Counted from the stretch's first letter, positions 1-8,844 are shown. The stretch is DNA of 64,000 nucleotides from Brotaphodocola faecis (GCF_040096075.1 NZ_JBBMFJ010000002.1:62001-126000), one strand, 5' to 3'. Numbers and translations are program-made. The notes: generated from the letters alone by a model not told the origin.

Positions 1-13
1 CGAGGTGAGTGAT

Positions 14-496
14 ATGGCAATCGCAGTTTATCCGGGCAGTTTTGACCCGGTAACCCTGGGACATATGGATATCATCGAGCGGTCCGCTCACATGGTGGAC
101 CGTTTGATTGTTGGAGTTTTGCAGAATAATTCAAAAACTCCGTTGTTTTCTGTCGAAGAACGTGTTAAGATGTTAGAAGATGTCACCTCATATCTGCCAA
201 ACGTGGAAGTCCGCTCTTTCGGCGGTCTTCTTGTGGATTTTGTACACCAGTGTCAGGCAGATGTGATCGTGCGAGGTCTTCGGGCAATCACAGATTTTGA
301 ATATGAGCTTCAGATGGCGCAGACAAACCGGGTCATTGCCCCGGACATCGACACCATCTTTCTGACTACAAACTTAAAGTATTCCTATTTAAGCTCCAGC
401 ATCGTAAAAGAGATTGCCGGTTATCAGGGAGACATCAGTGAGTTCCTGCATCCAGTTATCGCAGAAAAAGTGCGGGAACGCCTTGCAAATAAATAA
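14..496 (+). CDS. coaD: Phosphopantetheine adenylyltransferase
   Basis: Cytoplasmic enzyme that transfers AMP from ATP to 4'-phosphopantetheine, the fourth step of coenzyme A synthesis. The product is about 160 aa, the usual CoaD length. The nucleotidyltransferase signature GSFDPVTLGHMDII lies near the N terminus, and YLSSSIVKEIA near residue 120 matches the second conserved nucleotide-binding motif. I chose the ATG at 14 because an AGGTGAG ribosome binding site sits just before it; a GTG at 5 in the same frame overlaps that site. The window edge cuts off anything upstream. The next gene follows by 26 bases and is probably cotranscribed. Confidence 0.95.
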   Translation: MAIAVYPGSFDPVTLGHMDIIERSAHMVDRLIVGVLQNNSKTPLFSVEERVKMLEDVTSYLPNVEVRSFGGLLVDFVHQCQADVIVRGLRAITDFEYELQMAQTNRVIAPDIDTIFLTTNLKYSYLSSSIVKEIAGYQGDISEFLHPVIAEKVRERLANK

Positions 497-522
497 CCAA
501 AGTGCGTTAAGGAGAAGAAACC

Positions 523-1107
523 ATGAGCAGAATCGAACAGTTAATTGGTGAGATTGAAGAATATATTGACAGCTGTAAATTCCAGCCGCTTTCCAATACC
601 AAAATTCTGGTAAACAAGGAAGAACTGGAAGAGCTGCTGGTAGAGCTTCGTCTCCGCATTCCGGATGAGATTAAAAAATACCAGAAGATCATCAGCAATC
701 AGGACGCTATCTTAAATGAGGCCCGGGCTCAGGCTGACGCCATGGTAGCTGAGGCAACGGCCCAGACCAACGAGCTGGTGAATGAGCATGAGATCATGCA
801 GAAGGCTTATGCCGAAGCAAACCGCGTGGTAGAAGACGCCCAGGCTCAGGCCCAGGCCATCATCGACGAGGCGGTGAATGAGGCAAATGGCATTCGTCAG
901 GCTTCCATCAACTACACCGATGACATGTTAAACAGCTTACAGACTATCATTACTCATTCCATGGAGGGAGCACAGAGCCGCTTTGACGCATTTATTTCAT
1001 CCATGCAGTCCAGCTACGATATTGTATCCTCCAACCGCGGAGAACTGGCTGGCAGTGTTACGAGTGTGGAGGAAACTCCAGAGGAAGCACCAGCTGAAGA
1101 ACAGTAA
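523..1107 (+). CDS. Coiled-coil protein, V-type ATPase subunit H-like annotation class
   Basis: A 194-aa soluble protein of unknown function. Residues 1-60 are a charged helical region. Residues 65-130 are an Ala/Glu/Gln-rich run (repeats such as EARAQADAMVAEATAQ) that should form a long coiled coil. The tail is acidic and ends in PEEAPAEEQ. No signal peptide or membrane segment is visible. Such proteins are often labelled ATPase or ATP synthase subunit-like because of the coiled coil alone; a DivIVA-like scaffold is equally possible. It follows coaD closely with a GGAG site. Its last 50 bases overlap the 3' end of the opposing ylbJ gene. Confidence 0.75.
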   Translation: MSRIEQLIGEIEEYIDSCKFQPLSNTKILVNKEELEELLVELRLRIPDEIKKYQKIISNQDAILNEARAQADAMVAEATAQTNELVNEHEIMQKAYAEANRVVEDAQAQAQAIIDEAVNEANGIRQASINYTDDMLNSLQTIITHSMEGAQSRFDAFISSMQSSYDIVSSNRGELAGSVTSVEETPEEAPAEEQ

Positions 1108-2182
1108 GAATCAACGCGGAAAACCCTGCATGCAGGAGTTTCCACCCTACATAATGCCGGATGTCAAATCCGGCATTTTTTCTGTTACTGAGCGGATTGG
1201 GAAGGCTTTTGTGGCGCGTCCGCTGATCCGGTGCAGGACCGGAATCCGGAGCATCGGCAAAATCCGCTGCTGTTTGCGAGGCGCATGATCCGCAGCCTAT
1301 GACGCTGCGGGTCTGGAAAACGCCGGAAATTCCGCCGAACGCCGCAGAGGCAGCACAGGCCGGAAGGCAGACAGCAGCGGGGAATGTGCCGCAGATCTGC
1401 CGGATGCCGGTGGTCATTTCCAGAATGCCGCAGAGAGCTGCCGCGGCCGGGGCCGGAATCCAGGCTGCATGAGCCAGAAAACGCGCAAGAATTGAAAATA
1501 ACATCAGATATGCGCCAATCAGCACCATAATATCGCACACATCATAGAGAACCGTGTCCAGACTGTCTGTTTTGCTGCTGCCTGACAGGTAGCTGCCCTT
1601 TTCTGTGATTTCATGCCCAGAGACTCCGCACGTTTGGGGTGGTTCACTGTTTCTGGAATCCGGAGGGCCTGAAGGCGCTTCATGGGAGAACCTGCGCCCT
1701 GCAATCCATGACAGCAAAAACACCGGAATATAGATTCCGAAAAAAAGAAGACCGACGGAAAGCGGGCCGGGAAACTGACCGGGAATATATCCGGCCAGGA
1801 ACATGGGGCTTGGAAAGCTGCAAAAGGCAAGCAGATACGAAGCCTCTTCGCTGCTGACCCGGTTTTCTTTCAGCGCCCGGGCACAGAGGGCAGGTCCCAG
1901 CGGATATCCGCAGAGCATTCCGGATAGCAGGATAAAGGAACCGGTGTCACTTAAGGAAAAGAGCCGCCGAAACAGCGGGCAAAGCGGCTTCATCAGCAGG
2001 CGGTCTCCGCCGGTGAGCAGGAGCATACGGGTACAGATCATGGCCGGAGCCAGGGTTGGAAGCACCGTATGAAACCAGAGAAGCAGCCCGTCTGAGGCCC
2101 CATGGATGGCCTGCCCCGGAAAGGCCAGAAGCAGAAGAAACAAGAGGATAAAAACCGGTGCGGCTGGGGAGATGGCGGACAA
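1058..2182 (-). CDS. ylbJ: Sporulation integral membrane protein YlbJ/SpoVV-like
   Basis: Multi-spanning membrane protein of 374 aa resembling YlbJ (SpoVV), which in Bacillus is needed for dipicolinate delivery to the forespore. Position supports this: ylbJ is next to coaD (ylbI) in Bacillus too. Visible features are an N-terminal hydrophobic segment, the conserved-looking GMLCGYPLGPALCARAL and LLAFCSFPSPMFLAGYI, and a terminal HYVGWKLLHAGFSALI helix. Two hydrophilic inserts (about residues 170-210 and 300-335) look lineage-specific. The start is TTG, supported by AAGGAGG five bases upstream. The 3' end overlaps the facing coiled-coil gene and contains that gene's terminator, so the last 40 codons carry two constraints. 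Nucleoside-recognition (Gate) family is the broader alternative. Confidence 0.8.
   Translation of the reverse strand: MSAISPAAPVFILLFLLLLAFPGQAIHGASDGLLLWFHTVLPTLAPAMICTRMLLLTGGDRLLMKPLCPLFRRLFSLSDTGSFILLSGMLCGYPLGPALCARALKENRVSSEEASYLLAFCSFPSPMFLAGYIPGQFPGPLSVGLLFFGIYIPVFLLSWIAGRRFSHEAPSGPPDSRNSEPPQTCGVSGHEITEKGSYLSGSSKTDSLDTVLYDVCDIMVLIGAYLMLFSILARFLAHAAWIPAPAAAALCGILEMTTGIRQICGTFPAAVCLPACAASAAFGGISGVFQTRSVIGCGSCASQTAADFADAPDSGPAPDQRTRHKSLPNPLSNRKNAGFDIRHYVGWKLLHAGFSALILTVLQLVLPLEFPPHS
1153..1182 (+). terminator. Intrinsic terminator of the coaD transcript
   Basis: A 10-bp perfect stem, AATGCCGGAT with ATCCGGCATT, a 5-base loop, and a run of T residues on the + strand. It lies wholly inside the 3' coding part of ylbJ on the other strand. 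Confidence 0.85.
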
Positions 2183-2203
2183 GACTGCCTCCTTAGAAAC
2201 GGG

Positions 2204-2232
2204 TTTTCACTTGGAGTAAATTATGCTATACT
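2204..2232 (+). promoter_or_regulatory. Sigma-A type promoter for the rRNA methyltransferase gene
   Basis: TTTTCA, a 17-base spacer, and TATACT, about 38 bases before the chosen ATG. It lies in the gap upstream of the divergent ylbJ. Confidence 0.6.
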
Positions 2233-2269
2233 TAATTTAATTATGCCAGAATACAGAGGAAGGAATTTT

Positions 2270-3706
2270 ATGCAGTTACCAGAGACATTCCTGGAGCAGA
2301 TGAAGCTGCTGCTGGGAACCGATTACGATGCATGGCTGGAAAGCTATGAGGAAAAGCCCTTTGCCGGACTTCGTTTCAATACAGGGAAGACGAACCGGGA
2401 AGCATGGGAGAATACGCTGTCACCCTTTGAACTCCGGCGGGTTTCCTGGACCGGAAACGGTTATTATATCGGTGAGGACGCAAAGGCATCCCGCCATCCT
2501 TATTATTTTGCGGGACTTTATTACCTGCAGGAGCCAAGCGCCATGGCGCCGGCGGCAGTTCTTCCTGTAGAACCGGGAGATAAGGTGCTGGATCTCTGCG
2601 CGGCTCCGGGCGGAAAAAGCACGGAACTGGGCGCAAAGCTTAAGGGAGAGGGCCTGCTGGTTTCCAATGACATCAGCAACTCCAGAGCCAAGGCACTGCT
2701 GAAAAATCTGGAATTGTTCGGCATCCCAAATATCTGCGTTACCAGCGAGACACCGGAAAAGCTGGCTTCGGTGTTTGGCCCGTATTTTGACAAAATTCTG
2801 GTGGATGCGCCATGCTCCGGTGAGGGCATGTTCCGGAAAGACCCGGACCTCATCAAGAGCTGGCAGGAGCGCGGACCGGAATATTACGCTCCCATTCAGC
2901 GGCAGATCTTAGCGTCTGCCGTGTCCATGTTAAAGCCGGGCGGCATGCTTTTGTATTCCACCTGTACCTTTGCAAAAGTGGAGGATGAAGATACCATTTC
3001 CTGGCTTTTGGAGACAGAGCCGGATATGGAACTGGTGCCGGTCCAGCCATGGGAAGGTGTCTGCGGCGGTTTTGACAATATGCCGGTCATCCGCCTGTTC
3101 CCGCATAAGATTGAGGGAGAAGGCCATTTTCTGGCACTGCTTCGGAAAAAAGACAAGGCACCGCAGGTACAGGAGAAACACGTTCCGGCAGCGTCCCCGG
3201 ACAGCGCGACTTGCGGGAAAGCCGGAAAAACGCCGGCGGTTTCTGCGTCCGGCAAGGTCTCAGCGGAGGTACGCAAACTGGAAACAGAGAGTGATTTTTC
3301 CCAGTGGGAGGATATGGTATCGTTTTCCTTTGACCGCAGCCGCATGATGGTGCGTGACGGAATGGTCTATTATCTGCCGGAATGTTTTGAGAAACGCTGG
3401 AATCTGCGCTATCTGCGTACGGGCCTGCTTCTTGGCGAGTGTAAAAAGAACCGCTTTGAGCCGTCCCAGGCCGTGGCCATGGCGCTGCGCATGAAGGAAT
3501 TTTCCCAGACTCTTTCCTTAAGCGCGCAGGATGAGCGTACCGTGCGTTATCTGAAGGGAGAGACCATTTTCCCGACAGAAGAGGAAGCAGCCGTGTTCAA
3601 AAAAGGCTGGGTATTAATTGGAGTGGACGGTTATCCGCTTGGCTGGGCCAAGTATACCGGAAGCAATTTCAAGAACAAATATTATCCTGGATGGCGGTGG
3701 CAGTAA
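2270..3706 (+). CDS. RsmF/RsmB-type RNA (cytosine-C5) methyltransferase
   Basis: SAM-dependent methyltransferase of the NOL1/NOP2/Sun family that makes 5-methylcytosine in rRNA or tRNA. The product is 478 aa. LDLCAAPGGKS at about residues 107-117 binds SAM. DAPCSGEGMF (Cys182) and STCTF (Cys232) supply the two catalytic cysteines. An N-terminal RNA-binding region precedes the fold, and a C-terminal RsmF-like domain (about 400-478) follows a Pro/Ala/Lys linker. The ATG at 2270 has an AGAGGAAGGA site; an upstream in-frame ATG at 2102 lies inside the ylbJ antisense region and is rejected. It overlaps the next gene by one base (TAATG). The exact target nucleotide is unknown. Confidence 0.88.
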   Translation: MQLPETFLEQMKLLLGTDYDAWLESYEEKPFAGLRFNTGKTNREAWENTLSPFELRRVSWTGNGYYIGEDAKASRHPYYFAGLYYLQEPSAMAPAAVLPVEPGDKVLDLCAAPGGKSTELGAKLKGEGLLVSNDISNSRAKALLKNLELFGIPNICVTSETPEKLASVFGPYFDKILVDAPCSGEGMFRKDPDLIKSWQERGPEYYAPIQRQILASAVSMLKPGGMLLYSTCTFAKVEDEDTISWLLETEPDMELVPVQPWEGVCGGFDNMPVIRLFPHKIEGEGHFLALLRKKDKAPQVQEKHVPAASPDSATCGKAGKTPAVSASGKVSAEVRKLETESDFSQWEDMVSFSFDRSRMMVRDGMVYYLPECFEKRWNLRYLRTGLLLGECKKNRFEPSQAVAMALRMKEFSQTLSLSAQDERTVRYLKGETIFPTEEEAAVFKKGWVLIGVDGYPLGWAKYTGSNFKNKYYPGWRWQ

Positions 3707-4425
3707 TGGCAAAATTAATGAGACTGGATAAGTATCTGGTAGAGATGAACAAGGGCAGCCGCACCCAGATCAAGGACGCGGCAAAGAAAGGCCGCATTCA
3801 GGTGAATGGCGTGCCGGAAAAGAAAACCGAGCGCAAGATTGACCCGGAGACCGATGAAGTGACCTTTGACGGTCAGGCGGTCAGCTACCGGGCTATGGAA
3901 TATATTATGCTTTACAAGCCGCAGGGCGTCATTTCCGCAACGGAAGACAAACGCCACAGGACGGTCATTGACCTGTTAAGCGGGGAGAACCGCAGCGACT
4001 TGTTCCCGGTGGGACGTCTGGATATTGACACGGAGGGACTACTGCTCCTGACCAATGACGGAGATCTGACCCACCGGCTTCTGGCACCGGGAAAACATGT
4101 CGATAAGGTGTATTTTGCCCGGATTGAAGGAAAATTGCCGGAAACGGCAGTGGAGCAGATGGCGGCGGGACTGACACTGACGGATGGCACGCCGGTCATG
4201 CCGGGAAAACTGGAGATCTTAAAACAGTGGGAAAAAGGTGCCGAGATTCTTCTGACAATCCAGGAAGGAAAATTCCACCAGGTGAAGCGTATGTTTGAGG
4301 CACTGGGCTGTCAGGTAGTGTTTTTAAAACGCCTGTCCATGGGAAGCCTGAAGCTGGACCCGGAGTTAAAGCCGGGGGAGTACCGTCCGCTGACGGAAGA
4401 GGAACTGGAGCTGCTTGGAAAATAA
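3706..4425 (+). CDS. RsuA-family pseudouridine synthase
   Basis: Isomerises a uridine in rRNA to pseudouridine. The product is 239 aa. Residues 5-60 form an S4 RNA-binding domain (RLDKYLVEMNKGSRTQIKDA). The catalytic motif GRLDIDTEGLLLLTND puts the active-site aspartate near residue 106, and a basic RNA-contact stretch KFHQVKRMFEALG follows near 195. The start overlaps the stop of the methyltransferase gene (TAATG), which indicates translational coupling. An in-frame ATG at 3718 is a possible alternative. Whether the target is 16S (RsuA) or 23S (RluB/RluE/RluF) cannot be read from sequence. Confidence 0.9.
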   Translation: MAKLMRLDKYLVEMNKGSRTQIKDAAKKGRIQVNGVPEKKTERKIDPETDEVTFDGQAVSYRAMEYIMLYKPQGVISATEDKRHRTVIDLLSGENRSDLFPVGRLDIDTEGLLLLTNDGDLTHRLLAPGKHVDKVYFARIEGKLPETAVEQMAAGLTLTDGTPVMPGKLEILKQWEKGAEILLTIQEGKFHQVKRMFEALGCQVVFLKRLSMGSLKLDPELKPGEYRPLTEEELELLGK

Positions 4426-4472
4426 TGCCGCTGTGGTGCTACAGGGAATATAGAAAACAAAGGAATCAGTTT

Positions 4473-5225
4473 ATGAATCAGAATACAACACAGAATCAGC
4501 AGACGCGCCACTGGCGCCTTCTCGATATGCATAGCAACAAAACTGGCATGTCCGGACGGGCCGCCGCTCTGGCGCTGCGGGATGCAGACGCCGTTTTGTT
4601 CGATTTAGATGGAACGCTGGTAGACTCCATGTGGATGTGGAAAGAAATTGATATCGAATATCTGGGCCGGTTTGGCTACACCTGTCCGCCGGATCTTCAG
4701 AAGATCATTGAGGGTATGAGCTTTTCGGAGACAGCGGAGTATTTTAAGAGCCGTTTCCAGATCCCGGATTCCATCGATGAGATCAAAGCAGCATGGATCC
4801 AGATGAGCATTGAAAAATACCGCAATGAAGTGCCCTTAAAGCCGGGCGCCCTGCGCCTTTTACAGTATCTGGAGCGCACCGGGAAAAAAGCCGGAATTGC
4901 CACCAGCAACGGCCGCGATATGGTAGACGCTGTGCTGGAGTCCTTGCAGATCCGCCCCTGTTTTCAGGTTATCGCAACAGCCTGTGAGGTGGCGGCGGGA
5001 AAACCGGCGCCGGATATTTATCTGGAAGTTGCCAGGCGGCTTCAGACAGATCCATCCCGCTGCATGGTATTTGAGGATGTCCCGGCAGGAATCCTGGCGG
5101 GAAAACGCGCCGGCATGAGAGTCTGTGCCGTGGAGGACGCGTTTTCCACCGGCATGCGCGAAGAAAAGATGGAACTTGCCGATTTTTATATTGATGATTA
5201 TAATGAACTTTTTGATGCAGAATAA
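4473..5225 (+). CDS. HAD-superfamily hydrolase, beta-phosphoglucomutase-like
   Basis: A 250-aa haloacid dehalogenase-type phosphatase or phosphomutase. FDLDGTLVDS at residues 43-52 contains the nucleophile Asp44 and the acid/base Asp46. The cap helices follow. ATSNG provides motif II, KPAPDIY motif III, and VFEDVPAGILAGKRAG motif IV, so the catalytic set is complete. The ATG at 4473 has an AAAGGAA site 8 bases upstream; the upstream ATG at 4425 overlaps the previous stop but has no clear site. The first 35 residues are polar and unusual for the family. It lies in the RNA-modification run; the substrate is unknown. Confidence 0.85.
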   Translation: MNQNTTQNQQTRHWRLLDMHSNKTGMSGRAAALALRDADAVLFDLDGTLVDSMWMWKEIDIEYLGRFGYTCPPDLQKIIEGMSFSETAEYFKSRFQIPDSIDEIKAAWIQMSIEKYRNEVPLKPGALRLLQYLERTGKKAGIATSNGRDMVDAVLESLQIRPCFQVIATACEVAAGKPAPDIYLEVARRLQTDPSRCMVFEDVPAGILAGKRAGMRVCAVEDAFSTGMREEKMELADFYIDDYNELFDAE

Positions 5226-5240
5226 GGAGAATCGAAGATT

Positions 5241-7301
5241 ATGATACATGATTATTTGCCGGTCTGCCGGGAAGATATGGACCGGCGCGGCTGGGATGCG
5301 TGTGATTTTGTCTATGTCTCAGGCGATGCCTATGTAGACCATCCATCCTTTGGCCCGGCCATCATCAGCCGCCTTCTGGAAGCCCGCGGCTACAAAGTGG
5401 GCATCATTGCCCAGCCGGACTGGAAAAATCCGGAGAGCATCCAGATTCTGGGAAAACCGCGTCTTGGTTTTCTGGTATCGGCCGGAAACATGGATTCCAT
5501 GGTAAACCATTATTCTGTTTCCAAGAAACGCAGACAGCAGGATTCCTATACACCGGGCGGCGTGATGGGCAAACGCCCGGATTACGCAACCGTCGTCTAC
5601 TGCAACCTGATCCGTTCTGTGTATAAGGATGCGGCGATTATCATTGGCGGCATTGAGGCCAGCCTGCGCCGTCTGGCACATTACGATTACTGGTCCAACA
5701 AGCTGAAACGATCCATCCTTCTGGATTCCCAGGCAGACCTGATCTCTTACGGCATGGGTGAGCACTCCATCGTGGAGATTGCGGATGCCTTAAACAGCGG
5801 AATTGATATCAAAGATATTACATTTATTGACGGAACCGTGTTTAAAACCAGAAATCTGGATATCGTATATGACTATAAGATGCTGCCGGACTACCAGGAA
5901 CTGAAGGACGATAAAAAGGTTTACGCACAGAGCTTTTTTGTTCAGTACAGCAACACGGATCCGGTACTGGGCAAACGCCTGGTGGAGCCCTATTATGGAA
6001 AAGAATTTGTGGTACAGAACCCGCCGGCCAAACCGCTGACTCAGGAGGAGATGGATGAGGTCTATGCCCTTCCCTATATGAGAAATTACCACCCGTGCTA
6101 TGAGGCAGAAGGCGGCATTCCGGCTATCCGGGAGATTAAGTTCAGTCTCATCAGCAATCGTGGTTGCTTTGGTGCCTGCAGCTTCTGTGCGCTGACCTTC
6201 CATCAGGGCCGTATCATTCAGGCCAGAAGCCATGAGTCTCTGGTAGAAGAGGCAAAGCTGTTAACGGAGGAGCCGGACTTTAAGGGTTACATCCATGATG
6301 TAGGCGGCCCGACTGCAAACTTCCGTTTTCCGGCCTGCGAAAAGCAGCTGACCAAGGGCGCCTGCCCGAACCGGCAGTGCCTGTTCCCGGAGCCATGCAA
6401 GAATATCCGCGCGGATCACAGCGATTACATTTCCCTGTTGCGCAAGCTGCGGGCGATTCCGAAGGTAAAGAAGGTGTTCATCCGTTCCGGCATTCGTTTT
6501 GACTATGTGCTGGCCGATAAAAACCGCGCGTTCTTACGGGAGCTCTGTGAGTACCATGTCAGCGGCCAGTTAAAGGTTGCGCCAGAGCATGTGGCGGATG
6601 CGGTTTTAAAGCGCATGGGCAAGCCGAAGAATTCGGTATATATGCAGTTTGTCAAAGAATATAAGGACATGAACAAAAAAATCGGAAAAGAGCAGTATCT
6701 GGTTCCGTATCTGATGTCCTCCCATCCGGGCTCTACCTTAAAGGAGGCTGTGGAACTGGCGGAATACCTGCGGGATCTGGGCTATATGCCGGAGCAGGTA
6801 CAGGATTTCTATCCGACCCCGTCCACGCTTTCCACCTGTATGTATTACACCGGACTGGATCCCCGGACCATGGAAGAGGTGTATACGCCGCATAACCCCC
6901 ATGAGAAGGCAATGCAGCGTGCCCTGATCCAGTACCGCAATCCAAAAAACTATGATCTGGTCAAGGAAGCCCTGATCAAGGCCGGGCGCACGGATCTGAT
7001 CGGGTTCGATAAAAAATGCCTGATCCGTCCGAGGGAGATGCACTGGGGCGGAGCAGGAGCTTATGAAGGAAATGCTTTCCGACGGGAGGGCAGGCCTTCC
7101 GGTGGAAATGGATTTGGCGGCGGCCAGAAGCGTGCTGCCGGGCATATGGCCGGAAAAGCGGCTGGAAATGGCAGCAGTAAGTCTGCCGGAGTCAGCACAG
7201 CAGCTTTCCGGAATGCGGGCAAGCCTGCAGGAGCCGGAAGAACAGAAGCTCCGAAACCGGCAAAGAAAAAGACGATCCGCAACGTTCATAAGAAAAAATA
7301 A
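5241..7301 (+). CDS. YgiQ family radical SAM protein
   Basis: Iron-sulfur radical SAM enzyme of the UPF0313/YgiQ family, widespread but without a firmly assigned reaction. The product is 686 aa. An N-terminal vitamin-B12-binding-like region covers about residues 1-200. The radical SAM cluster motif CFGACSFCAL lies near residue 310 and is followed by YIHDVGGPTANFR, characteristic of the family. The last 70 residues are Gly/Ala/Lys rich and disordered, ending KKKTIRNVHKKK, which suggests nucleic acid contact. AAGGAG precedes the ATG. The stop codon is two bases before a 27-bp inverted repeat also found at 62.17 kb. Confidence 0.9.
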   Translation: MIHDYLPVCREDMDRRGWDACDFVYVSGDAYVDHPSFGPAIISRLLEARGYKVGIIAQPDWKNPESIQILGKPRLGFLVSAGNMDSMVNHYSVSKKRRQQDSYTPGGVMGKRPDYATVVYCNLIRSVYKDAAIIIGGIEASLRRLAHYDYWSNKLKRSILLDSQADLISYGMGEHSIVEIADALNSGIDIKDITFIDGTVFKTRNLDIVYDYKMLPDYQELKDDKKVYAQSFFVQYSNTDPVLGKRLVEPYYGKEFVVQNPPAKPLTQEEMDEVYALPYMRNYHPCYEAEGGIPAIREIKFSLISNRGCFGACSFCALTFHQGRIIQARSHESLVEEAKLLTEEPDFKGYIHDVGGPTANFRFPACEKQLTKGACPNRQCLFPEPCKNIRADHSDYISLLRKLRAIPKVKKVFIRSGIRFDYVLADKNRAFLRELCEYHVSGQLKVAPEHVADAVLKRMGKPKNSVYMQFVKEYKDMNKKIGKEQYLVPYLMSSHPGSTLKEAVELAEYLRDLGYMPEQVQDFYPTPSTLSTCMYYTGLDPRTMEEVYTPHNPHEKAMQRALIQYRNPKNYDLVKEALIKAGRTDLIGFDKKCLIRPREMHWGGAGAYEGNAFRREGRPSGGNGFGGGQKRAAGHMAGKAAGNGSSKSAGVSTAAFRNAGKPAGAGRTEAPKPAKKKTIRNVHKKK

Positions 7302-7302
7302 G

Positions 7303-7329
7303 GTAACTGTGAGGGTACTGAACAGTTAC
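7303..7329. repeat. 27-bp inverted-repeat unit, copy 1
   Basis: GTAACTGT and ACAGTTAC bracket an 11-base centre and can form a hairpin. The identical 27 bases recur at 62170-62196 as the right end of a larger element. Located directly after the ygiQ stop codon. Confidence 0.85.
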
Positions 7330-7404
7330 AAAATAAGAAGAATGGCAGCGCAGGACTGCCGCAGCTTTGAAACAAAACAGACTGGAAGCTCAGGAGAGTG
7401 CAGT

Positions 7405-8178
7405 ATGAGAACAGGAAAGAAAAAGATTGCCATCGTAACAGGCGCGTCATCCGGCATGGGCCGGGAATGTGTGATCCAGCTTGCGGACCGCTTCGCCGGG
7501 CTGGAAGAAATCTGGGTTGTTGCAAGAAGAAGAAACCGGCTGGAAGAGCTGGAGAAGGAAGTGCCGGTTCCGTTAAAGGTGCTGGAACTGGATCTTCGGG
7601 ATGAGCTGGCTTTCGCGGAACTGGCAGAAAGGCTGGAGTGGGAAGAACCGGAGGTAAAGATTCTGGTGAATGGAGCCGGGTTTGGAAAAATCGGGGGTAC
7701 GGAGGATCTGGCGCTGGATGAGGAAACCGGTATGATTGATGTGAACTGCCGGGCTCTGACTGCGGTCACGCGTCTGGTGCTTCCGTATATGTCAGAGAAC
7801 AGCCGCATCCTGCAGTTTGCTTCCGCAGCGGCCTTTCTGCCACAGCCGCGGTTTGCCGTGTATGCGGCCACAAAGGCGTTTGTCTTAAGCTACAGCCGGG
7901 CGCTGGCCATGGAGTTAAAGCCGCGGCAGATCTGCGTGACGGCAGTTTGTCCGGGACCGGTCAAAACAGAGTTTTTTGATATTGCCGAGACCACCGGAGA
8001 GATTCCGCTTTATAAGCGCCTGGTCATGGCAGACCCCAAAAAGGTTGTGAAAAAGGCGCTGCGCGACAGCATGATGGGAAAAACCGTGTCAGTATATGGT
8101 TTTCTTATGAAAGCCTTTTTCCTGTTAGCCAAGATATTCCCGCATGATTTTATTCTTTCCCTGCTGTTTGCCAAATGA
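7405..8178 (+). CDS. Short-chain dehydrogenase/reductase
   Basis: NAD(P)-dependent oxidoreductase with a Rossmann fold, 257 aa. The cofactor motif VTGASSGMG is at residues 11-19, NGAGFG follows at about 94, and the catalytic pair YAATK has Tyr153 and Lys157, with the serine supplied by QFASAAA. GPVKTEFF closes the substrate loop. The C terminus is hydrophobic (FLMKAFFLLAKIF), as in SDRs that act on lipids or sit at the membrane. The ATG at 7405 is chosen because AGGAGAG precedes it; the open frame extends back into ygiQ but has no start signal there. Substrate unknown. Confidence 0.85.
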   Translation: MRTGKKKIAIVTGASSGMGRECVIQLADRFAGLEEIWVVARRRNRLEELEKEVPVPLKVLELDLRDELAFAELAERLEWEEPEVKILVNGAGFGKIGGTEDLALDEETGMIDVNCRALTAVTRLVLPYMSENSRILQFASAAAFLPQPRFAVYAATKAFVLSYSRALAMELKPRQICVTAVCPGPVKTEFFDIAETTGEIPLYKRLVMADPKKVVKKALRDSMMGKTVSVYGFLMKAFFLLAKIFPHDFILSLLFAK

Positions 8179-8255
8179 ACGGTAAGGAGAAAGCTTTGAT
8201 CTGCAAAGGAATTGTGGCGTGAATGTTACATGAGAAAAAGAGGAGAAAAACAACG

Positions 8256-8822
8256 ATGAAAATCCGAAAAGGACAATACGGATACCGGGATCAGCATAAA
8301 CGGAATCGGACATTTCTGGTCGCATTGTTTGCGGCGGTGATTATTGCACAGCTTGTTGCAAGACAGCTGACTTCCGAACAGGCCGCAAAAAATATCCTGA
8401 CTGTCATGGCTATTTTGACTGTGCTTCCCATGGCGAACCTGGCATCCCCGCTTCTGGCGTCCTGGAAGTACCGCACGGCGGAGCGTTCCTTCTACGAGAA
8501 GGCCCGTTCCTATGAAGAAAAATGCACCATGCTGTACGATCTCATTGTCACCACAAAGGAACAGATTCTTCCGTTAGATGCGGTGGCTGTGCATCCGAAC
8601 GGGGTGTTTGCCTTCTGCAGCAATGAGAAAACAGATCTTTCCAAGGCAGAGAAAGCGGTGAATGCGCTTTTTAAGGCCAACAAGCTGGATCCAAATGTGA
8701 AGCTGATCCGGGATCCGCATGTGTTTTTCCGCAGACTGGACAGCTTAAAACCTGCTTCCGAATACGAAGATGACGGTGTGGTGGATTACGCGGCAGAGCT
8801 GATGAAGAATCTGTCCATGTAA
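8256..8822 (+). CDS. Two-TM protein of unknown function
   Basis: A 188-aa protein I do not recognise. A basic cytoplasmic N terminus (MKIRKGQYGYRDQHKRNRT) is followed by two hydrophobic segments at about residues 21-37 and 47-65, then a soluble domain of some 115 residues with the phrases LPLDAVAVHPNGVFAFCSN and VNALFKANKLDPNVKLIRD. The domain should face the cytoplasm if both segments span. AGAGGAGA precedes the ATG at 8256. It ends 22 bases before the RluA-like gene and is probably cotranscribed with it and recU. Confidence 0.7.
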   Translation: MKIRKGQYGYRDQHKRNRTFLVALFAAVIIAQLVARQLTSEQAAKNILTVMAILTVLPMANLASPLLASWKYRTAERSFYEKARSYEEKCTMLYDLIVTTKEQILPLDAVAVHPNGVFAFCSNEKTDLSKAEKAVNALFKANKLDPNVKLIRDPHVFFRRLDSLKPASEYEDDGVVDYAAELMKNLSM

Positions 8823-8844
8823 AAAAGACAAAGGAGGATCTTTT

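Noticed and set aside
507..698. Serine-rich 63-aa frame on the - strand
   Set aside because: Shadow of the coiled-coil gene, caused by its codon bias; no ribosome site.
983..1288. Frame on + strand across the 3' end of the coiled-coil gene and terminator
   Set aside because: Basic, low-complexity translation in another frame of the gene and antisense to ylbJ; no start signal.
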